From Burkholderiales bacterium (GTDB taxonomy: Bacteria; Pseudomonadota; Gammaproteobacteria; Burkholderiales; SG8-39): DNA of 64,000 nucleotides. Below the pieces are notes generated by a model. The model was given only the letters and a program-made list of their open reading frames with translations, did not search any database and was not told where the DNA came from. Shown here one piece after another: positions 34,884-46,936 of this stretch (its first letter is position 1; each line of letters begins with the position of its first letter). The DNA lies in contig JACZJV010000009.1 in assembly GCA_014860355.1 (NCBI GenBank), positions 17,271 to 81,270 on the forward strand, written 5' to 3'. The position numbers were made by a program, and so were the translations under genes.

Positions 34884-35027
34884 GAAGCCGTTGCTATTCC
34901 AGGTCCGGAGCTAAGAATGATTCGCATCATATAGCTGCCGCGCGCCTGTGAAAACAAGCGGGCGCAGCACAGGAGAGGCCGACGCTTTTAGCAGCGTTGC
35001 ATGCGAGGTGATCGGAACATCTCGCTC

Positions 35028-35051
35028 AAACCGCCTTCTGCGGGGCGGTTT
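35028..35051 (+). terminator. Intrinsic-terminator-like hairpin
   Basis: AAACCGCC (35028-35035) pairs with GGCGGTTT (35044-35051), followed by TTCC. It lies upstream of the RHH/helicase operon and would isolate it from transcription entering from the left. Confidence 0.5.
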
Positions 35052-35156
35052 TCCGACATTTCCTGTCATGCCCCTTTGTATTGAGAGTTCTAAGACTTTG
35101 CATTCGTACGCATTAGGCAGTACATTGCATTACCTCCCATTCCAAACACTTTACCG

Positions 35157-35345
35157 ATGCCTCGCACCAAAGACGAAATACTTTCGATCCGAACTACTTC
35201 TGAGGTTAAGCGTCTCCTACGCTTAGCTGCGGATCGGGAACATCGATCCGTAGCCTCCATGATCGAGGTGATGGTTTTCGACTACGCGCAGCGCCACAAG
35301 TTGGACGCTGACAGCCCTGATTCCGTGCGCAAGCCAAAGAAGTAG
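35157..35345 (+). CDS. Small ribbon-helix-helix-like protein
   Basis: The 62-residue protein starts MPRTKDEILSIRTTSEVKRLLRLAA and continues DREHRSVASMIEVMVFDYA. The pattern of one strand followed by two helices fits the Arc/CopG ribbon-helix-helix fold of small DNA-binding repressors and antitoxins. It ends 43 bases before the SNF2 helicase on the same strand, so it may regulate the defence operon. No toxin partner is adjacent. Confidence 0.65.
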   Translation: MPRTKDEILSIRTTSEVKRLLRLAADREHRSVASMIEVMVFDYAQRHKLDADSPDSVRKPKK

Positions 35346-35388
35346 TGCGCCCTCCGAAGACACATCCGGCGCACCTGGATCACCCGCG

Positions 35389-38289
35389 GTGGAATTGACC
35401 GCCTATCACGCCAAGTACTTCGCTCACGACCTCACGCGTCGTGCTGCGAGTGGAATGGATCGCCTGTCGATGGCGCTGTTTGATGCGGCCGTGGACCTTA
35501 ACCCGCACCAGATCGAAGCCGCCCTTTTTGCTCTCCAATCGCCCCTCTCGAAGGGCGTGCTCCTGGCCGACGAGGTAGGGCTCGGAAAGACAATTGAAGC
35601 GGGGATCGTACTTTGTCAGTTCTGGGCGGAGCGCAAGCGCCGGTTGCTGGTGATCTGCCCGGCTTCCATCCGAAAGCAATGGGCTCTGGAACTCGAAGAG
35701 AAGTTCAACCTGCCTGCGCAGGTGCTCGACGCGAAGGCATATCGCGAAGCCAGGCGCAGCGGCCAAGCCCCGCTAGGTACGAAAGCCGTCGTCGTCATGT
35801 CGCACCACTATGCCAACAGTCTGCGCGAGGAACTCAAGGCCATAGCCTGGGACCTTGTCGTGATCGACGAAGCTCACAAGCTCCGCAATGCATATCGGCC
35901 GAGCAACAAAGTCGGGCAGGGCATCCGCTGGGCAACCGAGGACTGCCGAAAGCTGCTCCTTACCGCGACGCCGCTGCAGAACTCGCTGCTTGAGCTATAC
36001 GGCCTCTCGACGCTCATCGACGAGCGCCTCTTCGGCGATGCCAACTCCTTCCGGTCGCAGTACGCAGGCGCAGGCAGCAATCTGGAGGCCCTGAGGCAGC
36101 GTGTCGCAGTTTTTTGCAAGCGCACCCTTCGCAACCAGGTAACGGAGTACATCCGATACACCGAGCGGCGCCCGATCACGCGGCCATTCAAGCCCACGGA
36201 CGACGAGCATGCGCTCTATGAGGCGGTGTCTGGCTTCCTTCAACGGGAAAACAGCTACGCACTTCCCCAGCGCCAACGGCATCTGACGGCCTTGATCCTG
36301 CGGAAGCTGCTTGCCTCGTCGTCGCAGGCTATCGCTGCTACCCTCGACACGTTGCGGGTGAGGCTGGAGAATCTACGCGACGAGAAGGCGCGGAGCGATC
36401 CCGAGTTTGCCGAGCAGCTGATCGAGGCCGAGGAGATCGAGGATGAGTTGCTCGATGAGATCCTCGCGGAGGACGAGAACGCTGAGCAGCCCGAGGCAGC
36501 TCCGGTCGTCATCGACAGGCATCGGCTGCGCGAAGAGATCGACATCCTGCAGCGACTTGCCACTTGGGCGCGCGGCATCGGTATCGACACCAAGACACAG
36601 ACACTGCTGAAAGCGCTGGAAATTGGATTCGTGCAGATGGCGACGACAGGCGCTGCGCGCAAGGCTCTGATCTTCACCGAGTCACGACGGACCCAGGAGT
36701 ATCTGAAGGACTTCCTCGAATCGCATGGCTACCGGGGGAAGGTCGTTCTCTTTAACGGTACCAACGGCGGGACAGAGGCCACCGGGATCTACGAGCGCTG
36801 GGTAGAGCAGCATCGCGACACCGGCCGTGCCTCAGGCTCGCGCGCGGTGGACGTACGCACGGCGCTCATCGAGCACTTCCGGGACGAGGCGACCATCCTA
36901 CTCGCCACCGAGGCGGCAGCGGAAGGCATCAACCTGCAGTTTTGCTCGCTGGTCGTGAACTACGACCTGCCATGGAACCCGCAGCGCATAGAGCAGCGCA
37001 TCGGCCGGTGCCACCGCTACGGACAGAAGCATGACGTGGTCGTAATCAACTTCCTGAACGAACGCAACGAAGCCGACCGCCGCGTCCTGGAGCTTCTGAC
37101 CGAGAAGTTCAGTCTCTTTAGCGGCGTCTTCGGCGCCTCGGACGAGGTACTCGGCAGCATCGAGTCAGGCGTCGATTTCGAGAAGCGAATCCTGGCCATC
37201 TACCAAGAATGTCGGACGACCGAAGAGATCGACGCCGCCTTCCGCACGTTGCAGGCGGAGATGGACGAACAGATCCGCGCGCGCCTCGACGACACGCGCC
37301 AGACGCTCTTCGAGCACTTCGACGAGGACGTGCACCAGCGGCTGCGCCTCCAGCTCGCCGACGCGCAGGCCCAGCTCGACCGCGTAGGCCGCCGGTTCTG
37401 GTCGGTTACGCGCTTCATGCTTGATGGGCGCGCGCAGTTCGACGACGCGGCACTGGCCTTCGACTTGCATCAGCCACCACGTGCCGATATCCCGAAAGGG
37501 CGATACCACCTGATCTCGAAGGCGCATCCGCGGGCCGATGAGGACGGCGGCGAGGAGAGAAGCCTCTTTCTTTATCGTCTTTCGCACCCGCTGGGCGAGC
37601 ATGTTGTCGACGGCGCGAAGGCGCTACCGACCCCGCTCGATCAGGTCGTCTTCGATGTGAGCAATCATCCGACACGAATCTCCGTGATCGAGGCGCTCCG
37701 CGGGACGACGGGGTACCTGACATTGACCCACCTCACCATAGATTCCTACGAGCGGGAGGAGTACCTCCTCTTCTCTGGCTTCGACGACGCCGGGGGCACG
37801 CTCGACCAAGAGACGATGGAAAGGCTGTTTGGTTGCGCGGGACAAATCAAGTCTGAAGGCCTTGGCGAAGGCGCAATCCCTGCCTCGGCGGCCGGACGGC
37901 TCGCCGCCGAAGCCGAGCAACACGCCAAGGCCACAGTCAGCCGTTCCCTGGAGCAAAACAGCAGGCACTTCAATGAGGCGCGCGAAAAGCTCGAGAAGTG
38001 GGCCGACGATATGGTGCTCTCGGCGGAGAAAGCGCTTCAGGACACCAAGGAACAGGTCAAGGCCTTGCGGCGCCAGGCGCGGCAGGCAGTCACTCTTGCA
38101 GAGCAGCACGAGATTCAAGAGAAGATCCAGAAGCTCGAACGCCAGCAGCGTCGTCAGCGACAGGAAATTTTCAAGGTCGAAGATGAGATCATGGAGAAGC
38201 GTGACCAGCTCATCGAGTCGCTGGAACGAAGGCTGGCGAAACGAACCGAGACGGAGACACTTTTCACCATCCGCTGGGCGGTCGAGTAG
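35389..38289 (+). CDS. SNF2-family DEAD/DEAH helicase of the defence island
   Basis: The 966-residue protein is a SWI2/SNF2-type ATPase. Motifs are LLADEVGLGKTIEAG (Walker A, residues ~58-71), VVIDEAHKLRN (DEAH at 160-163), LLTATPLQNSLLELYGL, LATEAAAEGINLQFC and IEQRIGRCHRYGQ (motif VI). A long C-terminal region follows, ending in a coiled coil (~870-950, many EK/QR repeats). Relatives in DISARM (DrmD) and similar islands act as translocases beside a methyltransferase. The start is GTG 35389; no ATG is available near the family N-terminus. It begins the plus-strand island that includes Mod and Res. Confidence 0.88.
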   Translation: MELTAYHAKYFAHDLTRRAASGMDRLSMALFDAAVDLNPHQIEAALFALQSPLSKGVLLADEVGLGKTIEAGIVLCQFWAERKRRLLVICPASIRKQWALELEEKFNLPAQVLDAKAYREARRSGQAPLGTKAVVVMSHHYANSLREELKAIAWDLVVIDEAHKLRNAYRPSNKVGQGIRWATEDCRKLLLTATPLQNSLLELYGLSTLIDERLFGDANSFRSQYAGAGSNLEALRQRVAVFCKRTLRNQVTEYIRYTERRPITRPFKPTDDEHALYEAVSGFLQRENSYALPQRQRHLTALILRKLLASSSQAIAATLDTLRVRLENLRDEKARSDPEFAEQLIEAEEIEDELLDEILAEDENAEQPEAAPVVIDRHRLREEIDILQRLATWARGIGIDTKTQTLLKALEIGFVQMATTGAARKALIFTESRRTQEYLKDFLESHGYRGKVVLFNGTNGGTEATGIYERWVEQHRDTGRASGSRAVDVRTALIEHFRDEATILLATEAAAEGINLQFCSLVVNYDLPWNPQRIEQRIGRCHRYGQKHDVVVINFLNERNEADRRVLELLTEKFSLFSGVFGASDEVLGSIESGVDFEKRILAIYQECRTTEEIDAAFRTLQAEMDEQIRARLDDTRQTLFEHFDEDVHQRLRLQLADAQAQLDRVGRRFWSVTRFMLDGRAQFDDAALAFDLHQPPRADIPKGRYHLISKAHPRADEDGGEERSLFLYRLSHPLGEHVVDGAKALPTPLDQVVFDVSNHPTRISVIEALRGTTGYLTLTHLTIDSYEREEYLLFSGFDDAGGTLDQETMERLFGCAGQIKSEGLGEGAIPASAAGRLAAEAEQHAKATVSRSLEQNSRHFNEAREKLEKWADDMVLSAEKALQDTKEQVKALRRQARQAVTLAEQHEIQEKIQKLERQQRRQRQEIFKVEDEIMEKRDQLIESLERRLAKRTETETLFTIRWAVE

Positions 38290-38330
38290 TGGCGGGCGGA
38301 ATCAATAAAAGGCAATGGACGGGACACCAG

Positions 38331-38441
38331 ATGAGCCAGAATTACGAGAAGCTGGCAACGCTGGTGAAGGAACTGTTCTCGATCGGCCAACCCAATCTGG
38401 ACTTAGGGCTCTACGGCGTCATACACGCCAAGAGCGCCTAG
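38331..38441 (+). pseudogene. 36-codon truncated copy of the mod N-terminus
   Basis: The frame reads MSQNYEKLATLVKELFSIGQ, then PNLDLGLYGVIHAKSA and a stop. It aligns with the first 36 residues of the intact Mod at 40323 ([36 protein letters not shown]), with about two thirds identical. It lies between the helicase and tcmP. It marks where the original mod gene began before the TcmP/three-Cys pair was inserted, or where a second mod was lost. Confidence 0.8.
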
Positions 38442-38488
38442 ACAGAAGTGGCAGTAGCCAATATGGCGACGAGCAGCGAGGGGCCGGA

Positions 38489-39580
38489 ATGACCACGCCG
38501 AAGGAAACACTGTGGGAGCTGGACCCTCACACGAAGGCCAAGCACGAGATACTCAGACGGTATCTTGCGGCTTGGTTCCCGATCCTCGGAACCTATAACA
38601 GCCGCATCGTCTACATCGACGGCTTTTCCGGACCCGGCCGGTACAAGAACGGCGAGCCTGGGTCGCCGACGATCGCGCTTGATGTTGCCGTCAACCACCG
38701 CAAGTCGACTACCGGCGAGATCGTGTTCTGGTTCATCGAGGAGCGTGACGACCGGCTCGCGCACCTGAAGCAGGAACTCGCCGCGGTTCGCGTGCCGGCG
38801 CATTTTAAGGTGACCGCAGAGTCTGGACGATTTCACGAGAAGTTCGGGAAGGTCCTTGGCTCGATCGAAGCGGACAAGAACGCGCTCGCGCCAACGTTCG
38901 CGTTCATCGATCCCTTCGGCTTCTCGGGGATTCCGTTCTCCTTGATCGAGCGGCTTCTGAGCCACAAGCGCTGCGAGGCGTTCATTACCTTCATGGTGGA
39001 CGCCATCAACCGCTTCCTCGAGCACCCTGAGGACAAAGTGGTCCAGCATATCGTGGAGGCCTTTGGTGGCGACGAGGCCGTCAAGATCGCAAAGGGTCCC
39101 GGCGATCGCATCGTAAAGCTGCGTGAGCTGTACCAGTCGAAGCTGTCGAGCGTGGCCAAGTACGTCCGTTTCTTCGAGATGCGCGACCGCCAGGATCGAA
39201 CGCAGTACTACATGTTCTTCGCGACGAACAGCGAGCTAGGACACCTCAAGATGAAGGAGGCGATGTGGAAGGTGGACCCTGACGGCGACTTCAGATTCTC
39301 CGATGCGACCAATCCCGGCCAGTTGGTGCTCTTCGAGGCCGATCCCACCAAGGTTCTCGCTTCGCAGGTCCGCGACCAATTTCGTGCGAAGGGAACGATC
39401 ACCGGGTTCCAGGTCCGTACCTTCGTTGAGAACCGAACTGCGTACCTCAAGAAGCACATGACCGGTGCGCTGAAGCAGGAGGAGGAAAGCAGGTCCCTCA
39501 AGGTGGAGGCGATCAAGACTGACGGGAAGAGGCGTCGCGCGAACACGTTCCCTGACGAGGCGAGGCTGACATGGGCTTGA
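38489..39580 (+). CDS. tcmP: Three-Cys-motif partner protein TcmP
   Basis: The 363-residue protein matches TcmP. It has [48 protein letters not shown] (Rossmann-like, SAM-binding-type DGFSGPG), [25 protein letters not shown] and [21 protein letters not shown]. The family always accompanies a DUF5131 three-Cys-motif protein, as here, where the stop overlaps the DUF5131 start by ten bases. The function is not known. ATG 38489 was chosen because upstream codons overlap the mod stub in another frame. Confidence 0.85.
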   Translation: MTTPKETLWELDPHTKAKHEILRRYLAAWFPILGTYNSRIVYIDGFSGPGRYKNGEPGSPTIALDVAVNHRKSTTGEIVFWFIEERDDRLAHLKQELAAVRVPAHFKVTAESGRFHEKFGKVLGSIEADKNALAPTFAFIDPFGFSGIPFSLIERLLSHKRCEAFITFMVDAINRFLEHPEDKVVQHIVEAFGGDEAVKIAKGPGDRIVKLRELYQSKLSSVAKYVRFFEMRDRQDRTQYYMFFATNSELGHLKMKEAMWKVDPDGDFRFSDATNPGQLVLFEADPTKVLASQVRDQFRAKGTITGFQVRTFVENRTAYLKKHMTGALKQEEESRSLKVEAIKTDGKRRRANTFPDEARLTWA

Positions 39581-40326
39581 AGTCAGCGATCGAGTGGACT
39601 GAGTCCACCTGGAATCCCATCACGGGCTGCACGAAGGTCAGCCCGGGCTGCAAGCACTGCTACGCCGAGCGGATGGCCGAGCGCCTACAGGCGATGGGCC
39701 AGGAAAACTACCGGAACGGGTTTCGGCTGACGCTGCAGCCACACATGCTGGAGCTGCCGATCCGGTGGAAGAAGCCGCAGACGATCTTCGTGAACTCCAT
39801 GAGCGACCTGTTCCACAAGGACGTGCCGATCGACTACATCCAGCGGGTGTTCGACGTCATGCGCCGTGCCCATTGGCATCGCTTCCAGGTGCTGACGAAA
39901 CGGGCTGATAGCGTCGCCCAGCTCGATCCGAAGCTGGTGTGGGCGCCCAACATCTGGATGGGTGTGAGCGTCGAGAGCGCCAAGTACAAGTCTCGTATCG
40001 ACGAGCTCCGATCCACGGGTGCGTTAACGAAGTTCCTATCGCTCGAACCGTTGCTCGGGCCGCTTCACCACCTCGACTTGCGAGGCATTAATTGGGTTAT
40101 CGTTGGGGGTGAGTCAGGCCCGAAGGCGCGGCCAATGGATCCCGCGTGGGCCACGGACCTTCGCGACCAGTGCAAGCGGGCCAACGTTCCGTTCTTCTTC
40201 AAGCAGTGGGGCGGGAAGAACAAGAAGCAAGCCGGGCGTGTCCTCGCCGGTCGTACGTGGGACCAGATGCCCGACGATTCCGTCGTGCCGACGGGCATGA
40301 AGACTTTATTGGAACAGCGCGCATGA
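39571..40326 (+). CDS. Three-Cys-motif (DUF5131, phage Gp37/Gp68-type) protein
   Basis: The 251-residue protein has the defining CX6CX2C motif [21 protein letters not shown] (C20, C27, C30). It also has the family blocks [64 protein letters not shown] and FFFKQWGG. The cysteine arrangement differs from classic radical-SAM CX3CX2C but could hold an iron-sulfur cluster. It is paired with TcmP and overlaps mod (ATGA at 40323). The activity is unproven; a nucleic-acid modifying role in phage-host conflict is plausible. Confidence 0.88.
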   Translation: MGLKSAIEWTESTWNPITGCTKVSPGCKHCYAERMAERLQAMGQENYRNGFRLTLQPHMLELPIRWKKPQTIFVNSMSDLFHKDVPIDYIQRVFDVMRRAHWHRFQVLTKRADSVAQLDPKLVWAPNIWMGVSVESAKYKSRIDELRSTGALTKFLSLEPLLGPLHHLDLRGINWVIVGGESGPKARPMDPAWATDLRDQCKRANVPFFFKQWGGKNKKQAGRVLAGRTWDQMPDDSVVPTGMKTLLEQRA

Positions 40327-43300
40327 GCCAGAAATACGAAAGACTGAAGACCCTGCTGAAGGAGCTGTTTCAGCTCGACCAGCCCGATTTGGACTTCGGC
40401 CTCTACCGCGTCATGCACGCGAAGAGCGCCGAAGTATCGCAGTTCCTGGACAGGGACCTGCTGCCTCAGGTGCAGGCGGCATTTGGCCAATACAAGACAG
40501 CCGACAAGGCTGAGATCGAAAAGGAACTGGCCAAGGTCATAGCGGGCATCGAAGCCGCGGGTATGGACCCTGCACAATCTCCCAAGGTCAAGGACCTGCG
40601 CGAGCGGATGAAGAGCGACGCCGTGGACCTGGGGGCGCTGGAGAGCGAAGTCTACGATCATCTGTTCAGCTTCTTCCGTCGCTACTACTCCGAGGGCGAC
40701 TTCCTGGCCAAGCGCGTCTATAGGCCGGGTGTCTATGCCATTCCCTACGAGGGCGAGGAAGTCACGCTTCATTGGGCCAACAAGGATCAGTACTACATCA
40801 AGACTAGCGAGTATCTGCGCGATTACGCTTTCCGCCTGCGGCCCGACGACGACAAGAAGCCCATGCGCGTGCACTTCCGGCTAGTTGACGCCGCTGAGGG
40901 TGAGCACGGCAATGTGAAGGCCGCTGGGGGGGAAAGCCGCGTTTTCATTCTGGCCGCGCCCGGCGAATCCGGCCGCGATTTCAGCGCCGACGAGGAGGGC
41001 GAATCGGGCAAAGATCTCGTCATCCGCTTCGAGCACCACCCAGCTACCCTGACCGACTGGCCCGAGGACGCACGCGCCGGCAAGAGCAAACCACCGGTAC
41101 AGAAGGATCTGACCGCGCTCGCGGTGAAGCGCGTGCTGGCCGCGACGGGCGCGAACCTGGCACCGTGGGTGGCAGAACTGGGCAAGCCGCACGTCACGGC
41201 GGGCGGCGAGAAGGCCGACTACACGCGGCTGGAGGCGCACCTCAAGCGCTATACCGCGCGCAACACCTTCGACTACTTTATCCACAAGGACCTCGGGACC
41301 TTTCTGCGCCGGGAACTGGACTTCTATATCAAGAACGAAGTCATGCACCTGGACGACGTGGAGAACGAGTCGGTCCCGCGCGTCGAGCAGTATCTGTCGA
41401 AGATAAAGGTCATCCGCAAGATCGCTGGGAAGATAATCGACTTCCTCGCGCAGCTCGAAGACTTCCAGAAGAAGCTGTGGCTGAAGAAAAAGTTCGTGGT
41501 GGAGACCAATTACTGCATCACAGTCGGGGCTATCCCCGAAGCGTTCTACGCGGAGATCGCCGCGAATGATGTTCAGCGTGAGGAGTGGGTGAAGCTCTTG
41601 GCGATTGACGAGATCAAGGGCGACCTGACGAAGCCTGGCTATAGCAAGAAGCTCAAGCCGGAGTTCCTGAAGGCGCACCCAACCCTGGTGGTTGACACGC
41701 GACATTTTGGTGTCGACTTCAGTGCGCGCCTATTGGAGGCGTTGGGAGATGTGGACGGGTCTATCGATGGGCTGCTGGCTCACGGGGAGAACTTCCATGC
41801 GCTCGCTCTGATTGAGGCGCGCTACAGGGAACAGGTTAGATGTATCTACATCGATCCACCATACAACACAGATGCGGGGCCAATTGACTACAAGAACGGC
41901 TACAGAAGCTCTTCATGGATGTCTATGATCCAGAACCGACTTTCGTTGTCACGACGGTTCTTGTCAAATGAAGGGGTGCTCTGCGTCACTATCGATGACT
42001 ATCAAGTTCATGAATTGGCAAGCCTCATTGACCAAGAATTCGGGAAAGAGAACCAGCTCGGTACTGCGGTGATTCGCAATAACCCATCCGGACGACCGTC
42101 CGTACGTGGGCTGTCCGTGAGCCATGAGTATGCCTTCTTCTACACGAACGGTGACAGCTCTCTCCAGCGACTTCCTCGAACCGAGAAACAGTTGGAGAGA
42201 TTCTCCGAGGAAGATGGTGGGTACGTAAATTGGCAGCCATTTCGGAAGGGCGGTGGGTCAGTAACGTACCGCGCGGCACGACCAAAGCAGTACTACCCTA
42301 TTTATGTGCAGCCGGCGTTGCGCACGATGCGTATACCAGCGCTTGCGTGGAACACGGCGCATAGATCGTGGGATGTGCTTGAACAACCTGCTGATGGGGA
42401 GGTCGTTGTCTGGCCTAAGGACGAGAAGGGCCAAGAGCGAATATGGAGTTTCAACCACCTGTCAGCGATAGAGAACCTTGGCGATCTTGAGGTTCGACTG
42501 GACAAGGATGGCACTCCTCAGGTGCATCGCAGGCATCGTCCGACTGATGGAGTCTTGCCGCGATCGTGGTGGGACAAGAACACGTACGCTGCTCGCGAGT
42601 ATGGCAGTGCTGCACTCACACAGCTATTTGGTACAGCAGCTTTCTCATTTGCGAAATCACCATTCGCAGTCCAGGACAGTCTTTGGGTGGCGGGCCTAGC
42701 GAGCGAGTCTGATGGCGAAGTACTCGACTACTTTGCTGGCTCCGGCACGACCGGCCACGCCGCAATCAACCTCAACCGTGAGGACGGCGGACGGCGCAGG
42801 TTCATCCTGGTCGAAATGGGAGATTACTTCGACACGGTGCTATTGCCGCGGATCAAGAAGGTCACGTTCACACCGGAGTGGAAGGACGGCAAACCGAAGC
42901 GCCTCGCTAGTCCCGAGGAGGCAGAGCGCAGCCCCCGCATTGTCAAGGTCATCCGTCTCGAATCGTACGAGGACGCCCTCAACAATCTGGAAACGCGCCG
43001 CACCGACAAGCAGCAAAGCTTGCTCGGCGCCGCTGAGGCGCAGAGCGCGGACGGCCTTAGGGAACAATACATCCTGCGTTACATGCTCAATGTCGAAACG
43101 CGCGGCAGCCAGTCGCTGCTCAACGTCCAGGCCTTCACCGACCCCACGGCCTACAAGCTCAAGGTCAAGCGTCCCGGATCGGACGAGAGCCGCGAGGTCA
43201 ACGTTGATCTGCTGGAGACGTTCAACTGGCTCGTCGGTCTCACGGTTCGGCACATAGCGGCGCCGCAGTCGTTTAGCGCCGCATTTGAACGCGACAGCGA

Positions 43301-43622
43301 GAAGCGGCTGCGCCTCAAGGGCCGCCTCAAGCGGGAGGCGGGCGGGGCGTACTGGTTGCGCACCGTCACTGGCACAACGCCTGACGGCCGCAGGACGCTC
43401 ATTATCTGGCGCAAACTAACCGGCGAGCCGGAGCAGGACAACCTAGTGCTCGACGAGTGGTTCGCCAGGCAGGGTTATTCGGCCAAGGACAGTGAGTTCG
43501 ACCTCATTTACGTCAACGGCGGTAACAACCTTGAAAACCTCAAGACCCCCGACGACCTGTGGAAAGTACGCCTCATTGAGGAGGACTTCCATCGCCTGAT
43601 GTTCGAGATGGAGGGGGCGTGA
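40323..43622 (+). CDS. mod: Type III-like site-specific DNA methyltransferase (Mod)
   Basis: The 1099-residue protein is a large beta-class adenine methyltransferase. A 500-residue N-terminal region is followed by the catalytic motif IV DPPYNTD (D511). The SAM site [19 protein letters not shown] begins near residue 803, so the order DPPY then FxGxG is type III-like. The long N-terminal part has a helical start ([18 protein letters not shown]) shared with the stub at 38331. The start ATG overlaps the preceding stop. Its own end overlaps res by four bases. It is far longer than classic Mod subunits (about 650), as in defence-island versions that come with an SNF2 helicase. Confidence 0.9.
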   Translation: MSQKYERLKTLLKELFQLDQPDLDFGLYRVMHAKSAEVSQFLDRDLLPQVQAAFGQYKTADKAEIEKELAKVIAGIEAAGMDPAQSPKVKDLRERMKSDAVDLGALESEVYDHLFSFFRRYYSEGDFLAKRVYRPGVYAIPYEGEEVTLHWANKDQYYIKTSEYLRDYAFRLRPDDDKKPMRVHFRLVDAAEGEHGNVKAAGGESRVFILAAPGESGRDFSADEEGESGKDLVIRFEHHPATLTDWPEDARAGKSKPPVQKDLTALAVKRVLAATGANLAPWVAELGKPHVTAGGEKADYTRLEAHLKRYTARNTFDYFIHKDLGTFLRRELDFYIKNEVMHLDDVENESVPRVEQYLSKIKVIRKIAGKIIDFLAQLEDFQKKLWLKKKFVVETNYCITVGAIPEAFYAEIAANDVQREEWVKLLAIDEIKGDLTKPGYSKKLKPEFLKAHPTLVVDTRHFGVDFSARLLEALGDVDGSIDGLLAHGENFHALALIEARYREQVRCIYIDPPYNTDAGPIDYKNGYRSSSWMSMIQNRLSLSRRFLSNEGVLCVTIDDYQVHELASLIDQEFGKENQLGTAVIRNNPSGRPSVRGLSVSHEYAFFYTNGDSSLQRLPRTEKQLERFSEEDGGYVNWQPFRKGGGSVTYRAARPKQYYPIYVQPALRTMRIPALAWNTAHRSWDVLEQPADGEVVVWPKDEKGQERIWSFNHLSAIENLGDLEVRLDKDGTPQVHRRHRPTDGVLPRSWWDKNTYAAREYGSAALTQLFGTAAFSFAKSPFAVQDSLWVAGLASESDGEVLDYFAGSGTTGHAAINLNREDGGRRRFILVEMGDYFDTVLLPRIKKVTFTPEWKDGKPKRLASPEEAERSPRIVKVIRLESYEDALNNLETRRTDKQQSLLGAAEAQSADGLREQYILRYMLNVETRGSQSLLNVQAFTDPTAYKLKVKRPGSDESREVNVDLLETFNWLVGLTVRHIAAPQSFSAAFERDSEKRLRLKGRLKREAGGAYWLRTVTGTTPDGRRTLIIWRKLTGEPEQDNLVLDEWFARQGYSAKDSEFDLIYVNGGNNLENLKTPDDLWKVRLIEEDFHRLMFEMEGA

Positions 43623-46600
43623 TGGCACGAGGACGCCCGAAAAAGAGCGCCGCCACGGTTGCACCCGCCGGTTCTTCTGCGCCGCGGAGTCGCGCTAACA
43701 ATCGGCCGCAGGTCCCGTTCGCCTACAAGCTCGTTCTCAACCAGTGGCTACTCTCGCTTTTCAACGTGAAGCGATTCGAGGACCTGGCCGAGCACCTGCG
43801 CAACGAGGCGCTGGAAGGACTGGATGAGAACAACATCCATCACTTCCACCACGCGCTCACCGCACAGCTCTTCAATCTCACGCAACTGCCGACTGAGCTT
43901 TTGCTTGAGTACGACCAGAACATTGTTAAACATACGCAGCGGCTAAATGAACGCCGGATCACACGCGGCGAGGAGCCGATTGTCTGGAAGTACTTCCAGT
44001 ACCTGACACTGCTCTTTACCGAGATCTATCTCGACCGCTACTTCCGCGACCCAAAGGCCCTGCTCGCGGCACTGAACGCGCAGGTGGCTATCTATAACGC
44101 CGACAAGCCCGAGGCTGACCAGGTCGCACCTTTTGACGTGTCCGTCGAGGCCTGGCCACAGCTCAATAAGCTCGCCTACTGGATGGCCACTGGCAGCGGC
44201 AAGACGCTGCTCATGCACGCCAACATCCTGCAATACCAGTATGCCCTCAGCAAGCACGGCCGGCGGCGCGAGATGAACCGTATCCTCCTGCTGACGCCCA
44301 ACGAGGGGCTCTCGCAGCAGCACTTGCGCGAGTTTGAGGCGGCGGGCATTGAAGCGGAACTGTTTAATAAGGACGGACGCGGGCTGTTCAGCGGACAGGC
44401 TGTCGAGATCATCGAAGTGACGCGGTTGCGCGACGAGATGGGCGATAGAACGATCGCCATCGACGCCTTCGAAGGCAACAATCTGGTGCTGGTTGATGAA
44501 GGGCACCGCGGCGCCAGCGGCGGCGAAGAGGGTGCGTGGATGCGTTTTCGCAATGCCCTGTGCGAGAAGGGCTTTTCCTTCGAGTACTCGGCCACCTTTG
44601 GGCAGGCGGTCAAGGGCAGCCCCAGGCTCACTGAGGTGTACGCCAAGGGTACGCTGTTCGACTATTCATACCGCTACTTTTACGGCGACGGCTTTGGCAA
44701 GGACTACCAGATCCTCAACCTCGACGAGGGAACCCAGCAGAATCACCTCGAGTTGTATCTGGTCGCGAGCCTGCTCTCGTTCTACCAGCAGCAGCGGCTC
44801 TATCGAGAGCGTAGCGCGGACTTTCGGCCATTCAACATCGAAAAGCCCCTGTGGATTTTCGTTGGCGGCAGCGTGACCGCGACGCTGGCCACGCGGGATG
44901 CTTCAGACATCGTTGAGATTCTGCAGTTTTTCGGGCGCTATGTTGCAGACCGATCGGGCAGTATTCAGCGTATCGAGCGCGTCCTGAACCAGGGCCTCAT
45001 TACGGCGGCGGGTAGGAATCTGTTCACCGGGCGCTTTGCGTATATCAATGCTTGCGGACTCTCACCGGCCCAGGTTTTCGACGAGACGCTCGCGACACTT
45101 TTCAACGCACCTGGCGGCGGGCAGCTCTATGTCGAGAACCTGAAGGGGGCGACCGGCGAAGTGGCGCTAAGGTTGGGTGCGGAGAACGAGGCGTTCGGTG
45201 TTATCAACGTCGGCGACGACGCCAAGCTGGTAAAGCTGTGCGACGAGAACGGACTTTCCACGGGCCAGCGCGAGTTTTCGGGGTCTCTTTTCCACGAGAT
45301 CAACAAGCCGGAATCGACGGTGAACCTGCTGATCGGGTCAAAAAAATTCACCGAGGGCTGGAACAGCTGGCGTGTCTCGACGATGGGTCTGATGAACGTG
45401 GGCAAAGGGGAGGGCGCGCAGATCATCCAGCTCTTCGGGCGCGGGGTGCGGCTAAAGGGCTATGACCTCAGCCTCAAGCGCAGCGGCAAGACGGATCTAC
45501 CGGAAGGCGTGGAGCGGCCCAAGCACATCGGCGCGCTCGAGACACTCGGTATCTTCGGCATCCATGCTGACTACATGGCACAGTTCCGGGACTTTCTCGA
45601 AGAGGAGGGGTTGCCCACCAATGATGACCGCGTCGAGTTCCTGCTGCCGGTGATCAAAAATCTCGGCACACAGAAACTCAAGACGATCCGACTCAAGAAG
45701 ACGATCAACGGTGTCAGTACCGAGTTCGGCGATGCGTTTCGCAAGCTCGCGCCGGTACCGACGCTGGCAATACCGGACCCCGGCCGTGATCCGAGCACCG
45801 AGTACTTGCAGAAGAACCAGGTCGTTCTCAATTGGTATCCGAAAATCCAGGCAATGAAGTCGGGTGGGCTGGTGGGCGGCGATGCGGATGCCGCGCCAAA
45901 TGAGACACATCTGAGCCCCCGGCATGTAGCTTTTCTCGACATCGACCGTCTTTACTTCGAGCTGGAGGGATTCAAAGCGGAGCGAGGCTGGTACAACCTG
46001 AACCTGACGCGGCTCGGGGTCGAGGCGCTGCTCGCTGACCAAAGCTGGTACAGGTTGCAAATTCCCGCAGAGGAGCTGAAGGGCGATTCGTTCGAGAAGG
46101 TGCGCCTCTGGGAGGAAATTGCCGCCGCGCTCCTCAAGAAGTATACCGAGCGGTACTACACATTTCGCAAGCGCGAGTGGGAGCTGCCGCACCTCGAGTA
46201 TCGCAATCTGGAAGCCGACGACCCGAACTTCATGGGTGTAAGGGACTCGCCGGATGCGGGCTACTACCGCATTTTGATCGACAAGTCGCAGGAGGAGATC
46301 GTCGCCAAGCTCGGCGAGCTCAAGGCCTCCATCGAGAACGGCGAGCTCAAGCCCTGGGAGTTCCGGGGCATGAAGGCCATTTGGTTTGGCAAGCACCTGT
46401 ACCAGCCGCTGCTCTACCTAGACTCGAACATCGTCGAAATCAGCCCGGCGCCGTTGAACAAAGGCGAGCGCCACTTCGTGGAGGATCTCAAAGCATTCCA
46501 CGATGGGCATGCCGATTTCTTCAAGACGCGAGAGCTCTATTTGCTGCGCAACCTCAGCAAAGGCCGCGGTGTGGGCTTCTTCGAAGCGGGCAACTTTCAT

Positions 46601-46936
46601 CCGGACTTTATCCTCTGGCTGCTTACGGGCGCCGAGCAGCAAGTCATATTCGTGGACCCTAAAGGGATCCGGAACCTTGGGCCGAGCGATCCTAAGATCC
46701 AGTTCCACGAGACCATCAAGGAGATCGAACAACGCCTGGGCGATCCCGCTGTGCGTTTGCAGTCCTTCATTGTTTCAAACACCCCATCGGCCACGATGCG
46801 GATGCTGTGGCACATGGAGAAGGGCGAAATGCAGAAACGGCACGTGCTATTTCAGGAAGAGGACAAGGATACCTACGTGCGCGCCATGCTTGACGAAGTC
46901 ATAGGATCGGTCCAGAAAGTGCGGGAAGCTCTTTGA
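43619..46936 (+). CDS. res: Type III-like restriction endonuclease/helicase subunit (Res)
   Basis: The 1105-residue protein has a superfamily 2 helicase with Walker A ATGSGKT (190-196), motif II DEGH (293-296) instead of DEAH, and motif VI-like [13 protein letters not shown]. It ends with a nuclease core: HPDFILWLL with D996 and [12 protein letters not shown] with D1013 and K1015, a PD-(D/E)xK signature. It overlaps mod by four bases, so Mod and Res are made in fixed ratio. Restriction would be ATP-dependent cleavage of unmethylated DNA. Length matches type III-like Res proteins of defence islands. Confidence 0.9.
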   Translation: MMARGRPKKSAATVAPAGSSAPRSRANNRPQVPFAYKLVLNQWLLSLFNVKRFEDLAEHLRNEALEGLDENNIHHFHHALTAQLFNLTQLPTELLLEYDQNIVKHTQRLNERRITRGEEPIVWKYFQYLTLLFTEIYLDRYFRDPKALLAALNAQVAIYNADKPEADQVAPFDVSVEAWPQLNKLAYWMATGSGKTLLMHANILQYQYALSKHGRRREMNRILLLTPNEGLSQQHLREFEAAGIEAELFNKDGRGLFSGQAVEIIEVTRLRDEMGDRTIAIDAFEGNNLVLVDEGHRGASGGEEGAWMRFRNALCEKGFSFEYSATFGQAVKGSPRLTEVYAKGTLFDYSYRYFYGDGFGKDYQILNLDEGTQQNHLELYLVASLLSFYQQQRLYRERSADFRPFNIEKPLWIFVGGSVTATLATRDASDIVEILQFFGRYVADRSGSIQRIERVLNQGLITAAGRNLFTGRFAYINACGLSPAQVFDETLATLFNAPGGGQLYVENLKGATGEVALRLGAENEAFGVINVGDDAKLVKLCDENGLSTGQREFSGSLFHEINKPESTVNLLIGSKKFTEGWNSWRVSTMGLMNVGKGEGAQIIQLFGRGVRLKGYDLSLKRSGKTDLPEGVERPKHIGALETLGIFGIHADYMAQFRDFLEEEGLPTNDDRVEFLLPVIKNLGTQKLKTIRLKKTINGVSTEFGDAFRKLAPVPTLAIPDPGRDPSTEYLQKNQVVLNWYPKIQAMKSGGLVGGDADAAPNETHLSPRHVAFLDIDRLYFELEGFKAERGWYNLNLTRLGVEALLADQSWYRLQIPAEELKGDSFEKVRLWEEIAAALLKKYTERYYTFRKREWELPHLEYRNLEADDPNFMGVRDSPDAGYYRILIDKSQEEIVAKLGELKASIENGELKPWEFRGMKAIWFGKHLYQPLLYLDSNIVEISPAPLNKGERHFVEDLKAFHDGHADFFKTRELYLLRNLSKGRGVGFFEAGNFHPDFILWLLTGAEQQVIFVDPKGIRNLGPSDPKIQFHETIKEIEQRLGDPAVRLQSFIVSNTPSATMRMLWHMEKGEMQKRHVLFQEEDKDTYVRAMLDEVIGSVQKVREAL

